Below, piece after piece: positions 1-9,148 of a DNA stretch of 33,765 nt. Each line of letters begins with the position of its first letter. The first letter of the stretch is position 1. This stretch comes from Akkermansia muciniphila (GTDB taxonomy: Bacteria > Verrucomicrobiota > Verrucomicrobiia > Limisphaerales > UBA9464), in NCBI GenBank assembly GCA_945900455.1, contig CAMDJH010000037.1, positions 1-33,765 of the forward strand. The letters run 5' to 3'. The notes beneath the pieces are model-generated. The model did no database searches, was not told the origin of the DNA, and saw only the letters and a list, made by a program, of their open reading frames with translations. Position numbers and translations under genes: made by a program.

Positions 1-322
1 TTCCCCGTGATTCAATAGTCAATCGACGCATCACAGCCTGCATCCTAAACCTCTCTACGGATGCTTCCTAAGCGACTTTCCGGACGAACGTTTTTCCGAT
101 CGTGTGTTCGTCAGGCACTATCAATAATTCGCCACCACCGCCAGCAGCCTCAAGCCAATCGCCTCCAATTGCAGTCAACAATGTAGTGGAGGAGTCGCCG
201 GGGTGTCAGGGTGTACGCTCAGGATTCTGGGAGTGTAATGGTGGCGAGGGTGCAATCGGACCCATCTGAAAGGCGAAACTGGTGTTGGTTTTGTAAGGGA
301 AAGCCCCCATCATGGCCCAAGA
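1..322. other. Leading intergenic stretch, no confident gene
   Basis: No gene can be assigned here. The minus strand holds an open stretch of roughly 40 codons (about 190 down to 72) ending in a TAG, with the protein-like text GGGGELLIVPDEHTIGKTF, but it has no start codon and I do not recognise a family. It may be the tail of a decayed gene. The 90 bases before the Rieske gene must hold its promoter, but I see no convincing -35/-10 pair and no strong Shine-Dalgarno sequence. Confidence 0.3.
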
Positions 323-1621
323 ATGTTGAACCGTGATGACAATGAACTCCTCACGCGAATGGGTCCCGGCACCGCCATGGGAGGCCTCCTCCGTCAGTAT
401 TGGATCCCGGCGCTCATCTCGACAGAACTGCCGGAGCGTGACGGGGCACCGCTGCGTGTTCGCCTCCTTGGCGAAGACCTGATCGCGTTCCGCACCACAA
501 CCGGCACGGTCGGAATCGTGGACGAGAAATGCCCCCACCGAACCGCGTCTCTATTCTTTGGCCGAAATGAGGAGAACGGTCTCCGTTGCAGCTATCACGG
601 TTGGAAGTTCGACGTGGCGGGACGCTGCGTCGACATGCCGAATGAATCACCGCAATGCCAGTTCCGGGAAAAGGTCCGACTGCGCTCCTATCCGTGTAAG
701 GAGCGGAACGGAGTCGTCTGGACCTACATGGGGCCCGCGGCAGAGCCGCCGCCGTTGCCAGAGTTTGAGTGGAATCTGGCACCGGACAACATCCCGTTTC
801 TTTGGCGGAACTACCGGGCCTGCAATTGGGTTCAGGCGCTCGAGGGAGACATCGATAGTTCGCACATCAATTACCTTCATCGGACCTTGGAAGGCGACGA
901 CCATTCGACCGTTCCTGGGCATCAGCTTCCCGGCTACACCAAGGAGCAACTGCCGTTAGTCCACGCGGATGCCTCGCCAGAGCTTGATGTAAGGGATACG
1001 GAGTTCGGCGTTGTTTACGGCACGAAACGAGCGCTGGCTGACGGACACGATTACTGGCGGATTCATCCGTTTCTCTTTCCATTTCACACGATGGTCGGAG
1101 GGGGCATCCGCGAAGGCGAGGTCAGCTTTAACGGCAAAGCGTGGATTCCAATGGATGACCGGCAGACGCTCGTGCTGGAGTGGCAGTTTCGGCCGGGTAA
1201 ACCCTGGACGAATTCGGAGCGAGAAGGCTTGACGCGAGTGCGCAACCCGTGGGGTTTCCTCGCCGCCACCAGTGAAGCGGCCGGCGCATGGAAACCGAAG
1301 GCCTGCGCAAGGAACGATTATTTCATGGACCGGAGTTCCAAACTTTTCTGCGGCATTCTTTCAAATCCCCTTCAAGATGCTGCGGTTCAGGAAAGCATGG
1401 GCACCGTTTGTGACCGCACGCTTGAGCACCTGGGGCCGGCGGATGCGATGATTATCCGGGTGCGCCGGCGGCTGCTGCAAGCCGCACGCGCCCTCGCGGA
1501 ACACGGCACAACGCCACCCGGTGTCAATCGGCCGGAGCTCTATCGCGTGCGACCGGTGGGCGCGATACTGCCACCCGGGGCCGACTGGATGGCAGCCAGC
1601 CAGGACCGACGGCACGTTTAA
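323..1621 (+). CDS. Rieske [2Fe-2S] ring-hydroxylating-type oxygenase, alpha subunit
   Basis: This 432-residue protein has the two-part layout of Rieske non-heme iron oxygenases of the phthalate 4,5-dioxygenase type. The Rieske cluster ligands are visible as C70-P-H72 and C89-x2-H92 (CPHR and CSYHGW). The mononuclear iron site is the run EGDIDSSHINYLH at 174-186, with His181 and His186 as ligands. The C-terminal part carries the family-typical stretch around DRTLEHLGPAD. Such enzymes use O2 and electrons from a separate reductase for hydroxylation, demethylation or oxidative cleavage; no reductase or ferredoxin gene is in the window. The start fits the family N-terminus (MLNRDDNELLTRMGPGT). 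The next gene begins 32 bp downstream, followed by an NRPS, so a tailoring or precursor-making role in the same pathway is inferred. The substrate is unknown. Confidence 0.9.
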   Translation: MLNRDDNELLTRMGPGTAMGGLLRQYWIPALISTELPERDGAPLRVRLLGEDLIAFRTTTGTVGIVDEKCPHRTASLFFGRNEENGLRCSYHGWKFDVAGRCVDMPNESPQCQFREKVRLRSYPCKERNGVVWTYMGPAAEPPPLPEFEWNLAPDNIPFLWRNYRACNWVQALEGDIDSSHINYLHRTLEGDDHSTVPGHQLPGYTKEQLPLVHADASPELDVRDTEFGVVYGTKRALADGHDYWRIHPFLFPFHTMVGGGIREGEVSFNGKAWIPMDDRQTLVLEWQFRPGKPWTNSEREGLTRVRNPWGFLAATSEAAGAWKPKACARNDYFMDRSSKLFCGILSNPLQDAAVQESMGTVCDRTLEHLGPADAMIIRVRRRLLQAARALAEHGTTPPGVNRPELYRVRPVGAILPPGADWMAASQDRRHV

Positions 1622-1653
1622 CGAGAAATCATAGAATCGATCCACGACACACC

Positions 1654-2826
1654 ATGAGTGTACCCGTAGCGGAGGACGGAAATTTTGCCGGGCCTCGCGA
1701 TCGAACGCGATGGACCGACTGCCTGGGCGATGACCGCAAGGCACCCGTACGAATGGACCACAATCCTTTGGTCGGTGTGCTTCCCGGCGAGGGAATCGGG
1801 CCGCAAATCGTCGAGTGCGCTCTCGACGTCACGCGTGCCGCTTGTGCGCTTAAGAGAATCAAACTCGACTGCGAGATCGGTGGGGAAATCGGACGCCCCG
1901 CCGAGGGGCGTTGCGGCAAGGCCCTGCCCGAAGAGGCGATCAAATTCTGTGCAGGAATCTTTTCTCGTGGCGGGGCCATTCTCAGCGGCGCCGGCGGAGG
2001 ACGCTATGTTTACGACGTCCGATCACACTTCGATCTGTTCTGCAAGCTGAGCCCGGTCGTCGCTCATCCCGAGCTCGCGGGTTCGGGGCGGATGCGGCCG
2101 GGGCACGCGACCGACGTCAATATTCTGATCGTGCGCGAGGGAACCTCCGGGTTGTACCAAGGCCATTGGGAAACCACCCAACGTCCCAATGAAGGGCGCG
2201 TCGGGAGCCACACATTTTGTTACTCCGAAGCCCACGTCCGGCGCGTGGTACAGGTCGCGGCACGGATCGCCAGTAGGCGGCGTCGGCGGTTGGCTGTGAT
2301 CTTCAAGGAATCCGGAGCGCCCAGCATCAGTGCGCTGTGGCGGGACTGTGCCAGTGAAATCGCGGCCACGAACGGGATCGACTGTTCATTTCTGGACATC
2401 GACTACGCCGCCTATCGATTGATCCAGCACCCGCTCGAATTCGACGTGATCGCGGCTCCGAATCTTTTTGGTGACATTCTGTCCGATCTCGGCGGTCTGC
2501 TGCTCGGATCTCGGGCGTTGACCTACGGAGGAAATTTTTCTGCAGCTGGGAACGCCTTTTATCAGACGAACCATGGCGCGGCCTACGATCTCGCGGGTTC
2601 GGACCGCGCCAACCCGGTCGGACAAATTCTTTCCGCCGCGATGATGGTGCGCGAGAGCTTCAGGCTCGGCGAAATCGCCGACTCCATCGAAGCGGCGATC
2701 CGCGCCGTTTGGAAGGATGGGTGGCGCACTGCCGACTTGGCCGAGGGGGCGTGCCGCGTGGCGGGGACCCGCCAAATCACCGACCTGATCGTCGATGCGC
2801 TGCAGGCCCGCACGGTTTCCCGATGA
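1654..2826 (+). CDS. Isocitrate/isopropylmalate dehydrogenase family protein
   Basis: The protein belongs to the beta-decarboxylating dehydrogenases (isopropylmalate, isocitrate, tartrate). Visible blocks are GVLPGEGIGPQIV near residue 38, the substrate-binding VREGTSGLY with Arg161, a catalytic-type Lys218 (IFKESGAP), the metal-binding NLFGDILSD at 270-278, and the NAD-loop HGAAYDLAG from His307. These enzymes oxidise a 2-hydroxy acid with NAD(P) and lose the 3-carboxylate, giving a 2-oxo acid. It is too divergent for me to call leuB. ATG 1654 is given because it leaves only 32 bp after the Rieske gene; ATG 1753 starts closer to the conserved core, and the first 33 residues look unlike the family, so 1753 is a real alternative. 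The stop overlaps the NRPS start as ATGA, which implies translational coupling and a shared pathway. Confidence 0.85.
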   Translation: MSVPVAEDGNFAGPRDRTRWTDCLGDDRKAPVRMDHNPLVGVLPGEGIGPQIVECALDVTRAACALKRIKLDCEIGGEIGRPAEGRCGKALPEEAIKFCAGIFSRGGAILSGAGGGRYVYDVRSHFDLFCKLSPVVAHPELAGSGRMRPGHATDVNILIVREGTSGLYQGHWETTQRPNEGRVGSHTFCYSEAHVRRVVQVAARIASRRRRRLAVIFKESGAPSISALWRDCASEIAATNGIDCSFLDIDYAAYRLIQHPLEFDVIAAPNLFGDILSDLGGLLLGSRALTYGGNFSAAGNAFYQTNHGAAYDLAGSDRANPVGQILSAAMMVRESFRLGEIADSIEAAIRAVWKDGWRTADLAEGACRVAGTRQITDLIVDALQARTVSR

Positions 2827-5800
2827 GTGACCCGGCCTTCCATTCGGAGGCAGTGGCAGGCAACGGCACGCTCGGAGATGCCCGGTTCGAGTCCGTGGGT
2901 GCCGTGTTCGAACAGCAGGTCCGATTGAACGCCGGCCGGATTGCCTATCAATCAACCACGGAATGCGTCACGTATGACGAACTCAACCGGCGAGCCAACC
3001 GCGTGGCTTGGGCGCTTCGGGCACTGAGTTCCGACCGCAATCAGCAGATAGGGGTTTACTTCCGTCAAAGCGTTGGGCAGGTCGCGGCGTTGTTGGGGAT
3101 TCTGAAAGCCGGCACAACCGCCGTACTCCTGGACCCGAACGCCCCCGAGGAAGTCACCCGGGCAACGCTCGCAGACACGGAGGCTCGCTGGGTGCTTGCG
3201 GAACGATCGAATGCGGAAGCCGTGCGTGGGTTATTGGGTCCAAACAGCGATCTGCTTGTCGACGGCGATTTCGAAGAGCCATTCTCGGATCGGGATCCGG
3301 ATTGGGTTGTCCCGGCAGAAACGCCCGCATGCCTCATCTTCACGTCGGGCTCGACAGGCCAACCCAAGGGTGTGATCCGGTTGCACCGAAATTTCGTGTG
3401 GACTGCCAACGCGGGTATCGGTGAACCAGCCCGCCTTCCCAACGTCCGATTTTGTTTTCTCGCAGCGCACCACACGGGCCATGGCACCTCGAATCTGTTC
3501 CGGGCGCTGCTTCGCGGCGAGACGGTGCTCGCATTTGATCTTCGTGAGCGGGGTTTCGACCGCCTCGCAGAGTGGTTGATGGAACAGCGCGCGACCGTTT
3601 TCTCGGCGGCAGCATCCGTCTTCCGGCGCTTCGTGCAGACGCTGACACCCGACCAGCGTTTCCCAGACGTCCGCCTAGTGCGCCTGGGCAACGAAAAGGT
3701 ATTGCGACGTGATTTCGAGTCGTTTCGCCGCCACTTCGCAGAATCCTGCCAGTTGATCAATGTGATCGGGTGCACGGAATCGAGCAACTTTGCCCTGCAC
3801 CGAGTGACTCATAACGTGCTGAACGACACCGACACCGTGCCAATCGGGCGTCCAATCGCGGGAGTCGATCTGCGGCTCCTGGATGATGCCGGCCGCGAAG
3901 TGGGCGTCGATCAAGTGGGCGAGATAACGGTGGACAGCCCGGGCGTCGCTGCCGGGTACTGGAGGCGACCGGAGCTGACGGCCCGATTTTTCCGTCGTTC
4001 GGGAGACGCGACGAGTGATTGCCGCTATCACACCGGTGATTTCGCGATGCGGCGCCAGGACGGTTGCCTAGTCTATTGCGGCCGCAGGGATTTCCGGGTC
4101 AAAATTCGGGGGATTGGCGTGGACCTGCAGGGGGTCGAGGCGGCGTTGGGGAATTATCCTGGAATCCGCCACGCTGCAGTGACCGTCCGGGAATCCAGCG
4201 GGTCGGAACCCCAATTGGTCGCCTTCATCGTGGGCGCATCCGGTAGGAATCCGGATCCAGCCCAGATTCGCCGACAACTCCGACAGCAGTTTTCGGAGCC
4301 GATGTTGCCCGGGCTTTTCGTGGCGATCGACGCAATGCCCTTGACGTCCAACGGCAAGGTGGACCGGAAGGCGTTGGAGACGTTGGCCGGAGTGGAGTTG
4401 ACGTCGGGCGCCGGCTATGTCGCGCCGCGGAACGAACGCGAGCGAACGCTCGTGGAAATCTGGCAGGCAACGCTGTGCCGCGATCCGGTGGGGATCCACG
4501 ACAACTTCTTCGATCTGGGTGGACACTCGTTGTTGGCGATGGGGATCTGCTCGCAGATAACCCGTCGGCTCAACGTGGAGGTACCCGTGGGCTGGATGTT
4601 CGAACATTCCACCATTGAAACGTTGGCCCAGCAGATGGAGTCCTTGCGGAGCAATCCTCACAACACACGCTCCATCGAAACGGCCGACCGGCATCAACCG
4701 TTGCCCATGTCGTTTGGTCAACAAGGGTTGTGGCTGCTGCAGCAGACGCTGCCGGATTTGGCCATCTATAATCAGCCGGTGGCCTTTCGCCTGTCTGGCC
4801 GGGTGGATCGCGAACGGGTCCGCCGGGCGTTGCGAGTGATCCTCGAGCGGCACGAGATTTTGCGAACGGCCTTGGTCCAGGAGGGGGCGAGCCTGCTGCA
4901 ACAGGTTGCCGCAGCCCAGGATGTTCCTTTGCCCTGGCTGGAGGTGGATCTGCCGGCAGGAACTGCGAGCGAGAGGAACTCGACACTGGAGGAATGCTTG
5001 ATGGCAGCGGCTCGCCGGCCATTTGATCTGACCAAGGCTCCGTTGTGGCGGGTCGTGTGGATCCCGTTGGGCAAGGAGGAGCATGTGCTGGGAATGACCT
5101 TCCATCACAGCATCGTAGACAAGTGGACGCAGCGGCTGTTCCTGGCGGAATTGGAGCGACTTTACAATGCCGACGGACCGATCGAGCCGGCCCGCCTGCC
5201 GGAGTTGCCGGTGCAATACGCCGATTTCGCCGCGTGGCAGAGGCAGCGGTTGACTGGCGACCTGCTGGAGGAACAGCGCCGCTACTGGAGGGAACAACTC
5301 CAGAACTTGCCGGCCGCCTTGGAACTGCCCACGGACAGCGGTCGGCCGGTCAATCCCAGTGGCCGCGGGGCAGACCATGATTTCCAACTCCCTGAACAGG
5401 TCGTAATACGGCTGCAAGGATTGGCGCGCGAGGAGAGAACGACCTTGTTCACGGTGATGTTGGCCGCCTTCCAAGTCTGGCTGCATCGCTACACTGGCCA
5501 GACGGATGTGATCGTGGCTACCCCGGTCGCCAACCGCTCTCGGCCGGAGATCCAATCCTCGCTCGGCTATTTCCTGAACACCCTGCCCATGCGACTGCGA
5601 GTGGATGGGAGCACCCGTTTCCGTCAGGTGGTGAGGCACGTGCGTGAAGCGCTCGTGGGAGCTTTCAACCATGCCGAACTGCCCTTCGAACAAATGGTGG
5701 AGATGGCGGTCAAGGGGCGCGCAGGGACTTTTCAGCCCCTGTATCAGGTGATGTTCGTCTTGATGGCAGAAGGGCTGCCTGTATTGAAACTGAAGTCAGC

Positions 5801-8741
5801 CGAAACTCGACCGCTGGCGGTGGACACCAAGACCAGTAAGTGCGATTTGACGTTGAGCATCCGGGCCGTGGGTCAGACCCTGGAGTGCCGGTTTGAGTAC
5901 GCCACCGACCTATTCGGAGCTGAAACTGCCGGAAGAATGGGGCGCCACTTGAGCGAACTGCTGCGGTCGAGCACGGAAGATCCAGAGAAGCCCATCCACC
6001 AGTTAGACCTGATGCCGGAGGCGGAACGTCAGCAAGTCTTGGTGGAATGGAACCAGACCGAGCGGGACACTCCCCGGGATGAGTGCGTCCACCATTTGTT
6101 CGAGACGCAAGTGGCGCGCACGCCCGAAGCCGTGGCGGTGGAGTTCAACGGCCAGTCACTCTGCTATGCAGATCTGAACCGGCGGGCCAATCAATTAGCC
6201 CATCACCTACGGTCTCTGGGGGCGGGATCAGATGAGCCGGTGGCCCTGATCTTGGATCGGTCACTCGATCTCGCGGTGGGGCTACTGGGCATCCTCAAAG
6301 CCGGGAGTGGCTATGTCCCTCTCGATCCCAGCTACCCGGCCGAGCGGCTCCGATTCATGTTCGACGACAGCGGTTGCCGGCTTCTGGTCACGAGCCGCCG
6401 CGTGGCAGACGCCCTGCCTGTTTCCTCGGCACAACGGGTTATCCTCGAAGAGTTGCCACCAGGGCTGCCCGATGAGAACCCCAGCGGCCACGCCAGACCA
6501 GACGCTCTGGCCTATCTCATGTACACCTCGGGTTCCACGGGGCAGCCCAAGGGAGTGGTCATGGAACATCGCCCGCTGATGAACCTCGTGGCTTGGCAGC
6601 TCTGCCAATCGGGACCCGCTCGGCGTACGCTGCAATTTGCTTCGGCCAGCTTCGACGTCTCTTTCCAGGAAATTTTCGCCACATGGCTCTCAGGAGGCGA
6701 GTTGGTACTCGTCCCGCAAAACGTGCGATCGAATCCCGCTCAGTTGTGGGACTTGATCGTGCACCGACGTGTGGAGCGACTCTTCCTGCCCGGGGTGGTG
6801 CTGGAACAACTTGCGGAAATTTTGGAAGACTCAGCCGCCGAAGCCAAAGCCTTGAAGGAGGTCATTGCGGCAGGTGACAAGCTCCGCATCACGCCGGCGA
6901 TCCGGTCCATGTTCGAGCGCCATCCTGCCGCGACCCTCTGCAATCAATACGGACCCACCGAAACACACGTCGTGACCTCTTTTCGGCTCCCCGCCGACGT
7001 CGACGCGTGGCCCGTGTTGCCGTCCATTGGACGTCCCATCGCGAACGTCCGGGCCTACGTTCTGGATGCCTGTCTTCATCCACTCCCGATCGGGGTGCCC
7101 GGCGAATTATTCCTCGGCGGAGCGCAAGTGGCACGCGGCTATCGGAACCGCCCGGAGCTGACGTCTGAAAAGTTCGTGCCCGACCCGTTTCGTGCCGATT
7201 TGCACGCTCGGCTCTACCGCAGCGGTGATCGATGCCGCTGGCTGCCGGACGGCAATTTGGAATTTCTCGGCCGTTTGGACAACCAGGTAAAAATTCGCGG
7301 GTTCCGGATCGAATTGGGCGAAATCGAAGCATGGTTGCGGGCTGAACCCGAGGTCCGCGAGGCGGTGGTTCTCCTTCGCGAGGACACGCCGGGCGATCGA
7401 CGGCTGGTCGCATATCTCGTCGCTCATTCCGAAGAGAAGCCCGACGGGTCCACTCTCCGCACGCGGCTCGGATCGACCCTTCCGGATTACATGCTGCCAA
7501 ACGCGTTTGTGTGGCTTCACCAACTGCCCTTGACACCGAACGGCAAACTGGATCGGAAGGCGCTGCCAGCACCGGAAACCGGTGTCGAAGGCAGGCCGGG
7601 TGACACGGATCAGCCGACAAATATCCTCGAACTGGAATTGCTCCGGCTCTGGCGACGGCTCTTCCATCGGGAGGACCTAGGACGGCACGACAATTTTTTC
7701 GACCTCGGGGGGCACTCGCTCCTGGCGGCGCGCCTGACGACCGATATTGACAAACTACTTGGCTGCAAACTGCCGATTTCCGCGTTGTTCCAGTCGCCCA
7801 CGGTCGCATCGCTGACCCGCCGGCTCACCGCGGAAAATTGGACACCTCCCTGGAAATCACTCGTGCCGCTACAACCGTTGGGAGCAAAGCCTCCGTTCTT
7901 GCTCGTCCACGGGTGGGGCGGCGATGTGTTTGTTTTTCTGGGATTGGCCCAGCAGCTGGCGCCCGATCAACCGGCGTACGGCCTGCAGGCGGTTGGCTTG
8001 GACGGCAAATCGGCGCGACACACCTCCCTCGAACACATGGCGGCGCATTATGTTCAGGAAATCCGATCGTTCCAACCCGAGGGACCGTATTACTTGGGAG
8101 GATACTCGATGGGTGGATTGATCGCCTTCGAGATGGCCCAACAACTGCATCACCTGGGCCAACGGGTCGCCCTGCTCGCGCTGTTCGACACGGTTCCGAT
8201 CTGCGCGATTCCCTGGACTGTCTATGGGCGAGTCATTCCTCTCTATCTATGCCGACGTCTTATGTTGCATCTGCGACGGGGGTGGAAAATGCCGAACCAA
8301 GACCGGCGCGCTTACTTCCAAGGGCGCTGGGTCGCGCTCCAGCATTGGATTTTCCGGAACCGGTCTAGACCCTCGGTCATGACGGTGCCAGCGACGGAAA
8401 ATGGTCCGCTTCCGCAGGTGCCGGGATTCGCCGATTACTACCTTGCCCTGGCGTTGGCTTACCGGCTCCGGCACTATCCGGGTTCGGCCGACCTATTCGT
8501 GAGTGACGACACCAAATCTCACTGGATGTCATCCTGGAAAAAATTGGTGGGCGGCGGCGTCTCGTACCACGGAGTGCCCGGGACCCACCTACAACTTCTC
8601 ACGCCCAACTCCCTGCCGGTGCTGTCGCATGCTTTAAGAACCGCGTTGAAGCGCGCACAGGGAAGCGAGGAACCCACGGGCGAAACGCGATTAGCCGATG
8701 CCAACACCGATGGTAACCCGGTGGGGGGTCTACCGTATTGA
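2823..8741 (+). CDS. Two-module nonribosomal peptide synthetase, A-T-C-A-T-TE
   Basis: This 1972-residue assembly-line enzyme starts with a loading module. A1 covers about 20-520 (A3 motif IFTSGSTGQPKG near 172, A10 NGKVDRK with Lys512). The carrier domain T1 has the phosphopantetheine Ser569 in DLGGHS. The condensation domain runs from about 626 to 1070, with HHSIVDK at 761-767. A2 covers about 1089-1580 (YTSGSTGQPKG near 1234, Lys1575). T2 has Ser1632. A type I thioesterase follows, with Ser1762 in GYSMGG and a likely catalytic His1922. The product should be two joined units released by hydrolysis or cyclisation. By hand alignment to GrsA, A1 lacks Asp235 (Gly219 here) and A2 reads D-V-Q-F-I-A-Q-V-V-K, close to proline codes. 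The ATGA overlap with the upstream gene fixes the start; an ATG at 2709 lies inside that gene and is unlikely. A phosphopantetheinyl transferase is needed but is not in the window. Confidence 0.95.
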   Translation: MSDPAFHSEAVAGNGTLGDARFESVGAVFEQQVRLNAGRIAYQSTTECVTYDELNRRANRVAWALRALSSDRNQQIGVYFRQSVGQVAALLGILKAGTTAVLLDPNAPEEVTRATLADTEARWVLAERSNAEAVRGLLGPNSDLLVDGDFEEPFSDRDPDWVVPAETPACLIFTSGSTGQPKGVIRLHRNFVWTANAGIGEPARLPNVRFCFLAAHHTGHGTSNLFRALLRGETVLAFDLRERGFDRLAEWLMEQRATVFSAAASVFRRFVQTLTPDQRFPDVRLVRLGNEKVLRRDFESFRRHFAESCQLINVIGCTESSNFALHRVTHNVLNDTDTVPIGRPIAGVDLRLLDDAGREVGVDQVGEITVDSPGVAAGYWRRPELTARFFRRSGDATSDCRYHTGDFAMRRQDGCLVYCGRRDFRVKIRGIGVDLQGVEAALGNYPGIRHAAVTVRESSGSEPQLVAFIVGASGRNPDPAQIRRQLRQQFSEPMLPGLFVAIDAMPLTSNGKVDRKALETLAGVELTSGAGYVAPRNERERTLVEIWQATLCRDPVGIHDNFFDLGGHSLLAMGICSQITRRLNVEVPVGWMFEHSTIETLAQQMESLRSNPHNTRSIETADRHQPLPMSFGQQGLWLLQQTLPDLAIYNQPVAFRLSGRVDRERVRRALRVILERHEILRTALVQEGASLLQQVAAAQDVPLPWLEVDLPAGTASERNSTLEECLMAAARRPFDLTKAPLWRVVWIPLGKEEHVLGMTFHHSIVDKWTQRLFLAELERLYNADGPIEPARLPELPVQYADFAAWQRQRLTGDLLEEQRRYWREQLQNLPAALELPTDSGRPVNPSGRGADHDFQLPEQVVIRLQGLAREERTTLFTVMLAAFQVWLHRYTGQTDVIVATPVANRSRPEIQSSLGYFLNTLPMRLRVDGSTRFRQVVRHVREALVGAFNHAELPFEQMVEMAVKGRAGTFQPLYQVMFVLMAEGLPVLKLKSAETRPLAVDTKTSKCDLTLSIRAVGQTLECRFEYATDLFGAETAGRMGRHLSELLRSSTEDPEKPIHQLDLMPEAERQQVLVEWNQTERDTPRDECVHHLFETQVARTPEAVAVEFNGQSLCYADLNRRANQLAHHLRSLGAGSDEPVALILDRSLDLAVGLLGILKAGSGYVPLDPSYPAERLRFMFDDSGCRLLVTSRRVADALPVSSAQRVILEELPPGLPDENPSGHARPDALAYLMYTSGSTGQPKGVVMEHRPLMNLVAWQLCQSGPARRTLQFASASFDVSFQEIFATWLSGGELVLVPQNVRSNPAQLWDLIVHRRVERLFLPGVVLEQLAEILEDSAAEAKALKEVIAAGDKLRITPAIRSMFERHPAATLCNQYGPTETHVVTSFRLPADVDAWPVLPSIGRPIANVRAYVLDACLHPLPIGVPGELFLGGAQVARGYRNRPELTSEKFVPDPFRADLHARLYRSGDRCRWLPDGNLEFLGRLDNQVKIRGFRIELGEIEAWLRAEPEVREAVVLLREDTPGDRRLVAYLVAHSEEKPDGSTLRTRLGSTLPDYMLPNAFVWLHQLPLTPNGKLDRKALPAPETGVEGRPGDTDQPTNILELELLRLWRRLFHREDLGRHDNFFDLGGHSLLAARLTTDIDKLLGCKLPISALFQSPTVASLTRRLTAENWTPPWKSLVPLQPLGAKPPFLLVHGWGGDVFVFLGLAQQLAPDQPAYGLQAVGLDGKSARHTSLEHMAAHYVQEIRSFQPEGPYYLGGYSMGGLIAFEMAQQLHHLGQRVALLALFDTVPICAIPWTVYGRVIPLYLCRRLMLHLRRGWKMPNQDRRAYFQGRWVALQHWIFRNRSRPSVMTVPATENGPLPQVPGFADYYLALALAYRLRHYPGSADLFVSDDTKSHWMSSWKKLVGGGVSYHGVPGTHLQLLTPNSLPVLSHALRTALKRAQGSEEPTGETRLADANTDGNPVGGLPY

Positions 8742-8783
8742 GTATCTCCGTTGCGGCCGATAAAACCCACTCCCCATCCGAAG

Positions 8784-8805
8784 CCCAAATCCGCGGATAA
8801 GGAAG
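8784..8805. repeat. 22-bp repeat, copy 1 (second copy at 33618-33639)
   Basis: These 22 bases are identical to 33618-33639, on the same strand and also just downstream of a coding unit. The core is the perfect palindrome ATCCGCGGAT followed by AAGGAAG. Flanks of the two copies are unrelated, so this is a short dispersed unit and not a long duplication. Confidence 0.7.
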
Positions 8806-8815
8806 CCGCGAAGAA

Positions 8816-8892
8816 GAACCGCGGATGAACTCGGATTGACGCGGATTAAAAAAAGCCTGGAATCTGCGTCGATCGGCGTTTATCCGCGGTTC
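8816..8892. repeat. REP-like imperfect hairpin element
   Basis: The left arm (8816-8844) and the right arm (8864-8892) are near reverse complements, 24 of 29 positions by hand count, with perfect outer ends GAACCGCGGAT / ATCCGCGGTTC and a loop of about 19 bases containing a run of seven A. The element sits just after the NRPS stop. It looks like the short palindromic elements scattered through many PVC genomes. It may act as a transcript-end hairpin, but no T-run follows the stem directly. Confidence 0.7.
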
Positions 8893-9148
8893 CTACTCCT
8901 CTTTCGTCGGTGGCGACGAATTCAATTCTCATGGCAAGCACTGTCTCCGGGAAAAGAGGGCTGCGTGCCCGTGTTCAATACAGCATCGATAACAACTGCA
9001 CGCGGAAAAAAGGCACCGTCGAGAGCTTTTTCTCTCATTTTCAGATTCCTATCCGCGGATTAGGGGAAGTCTTGCCGGGTTTGACAAAAAATCGGCATCG
9101 CGGCTTGAGTCGCAGCCGGATTCAGTCGAGCTTCACGTCCATCATCCC

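Larger units (their letters stand above)
8742..9148. other. Intergenic region rich in repeats between NRPS and creatininase gene
   Basis: No gene is supported in these 407 bp. The first half holds a 22-bp sequence repeated near the right end of the window, then a long imperfect hairpin. The second half has another copy of the palindrome ATCCGCGGAT (9051-9060). A TTGACA at 9081-9086 could be a -35 box for the creatininase gene, but no good -10 box follows at the right distance. Short open frames crossing the region resemble nothing I know. Confidence 0.5.

Noticed and set aside
2709-2822. Upstream ATG extending the NRPS by 38 residues
   Set aside because: It lies inside the dehydrogenase gene in another frame, and the text is unlike any A-domain start; the ATGA overlap at 2823 is the better start.
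4068-5693. 541-codon open frame on the minus strand
   Set aside because: It lies fully antisense to the condensation-domain part of the NRPS and has the Arg/Gln/His-rich composition of a GC-rich shadow frame.
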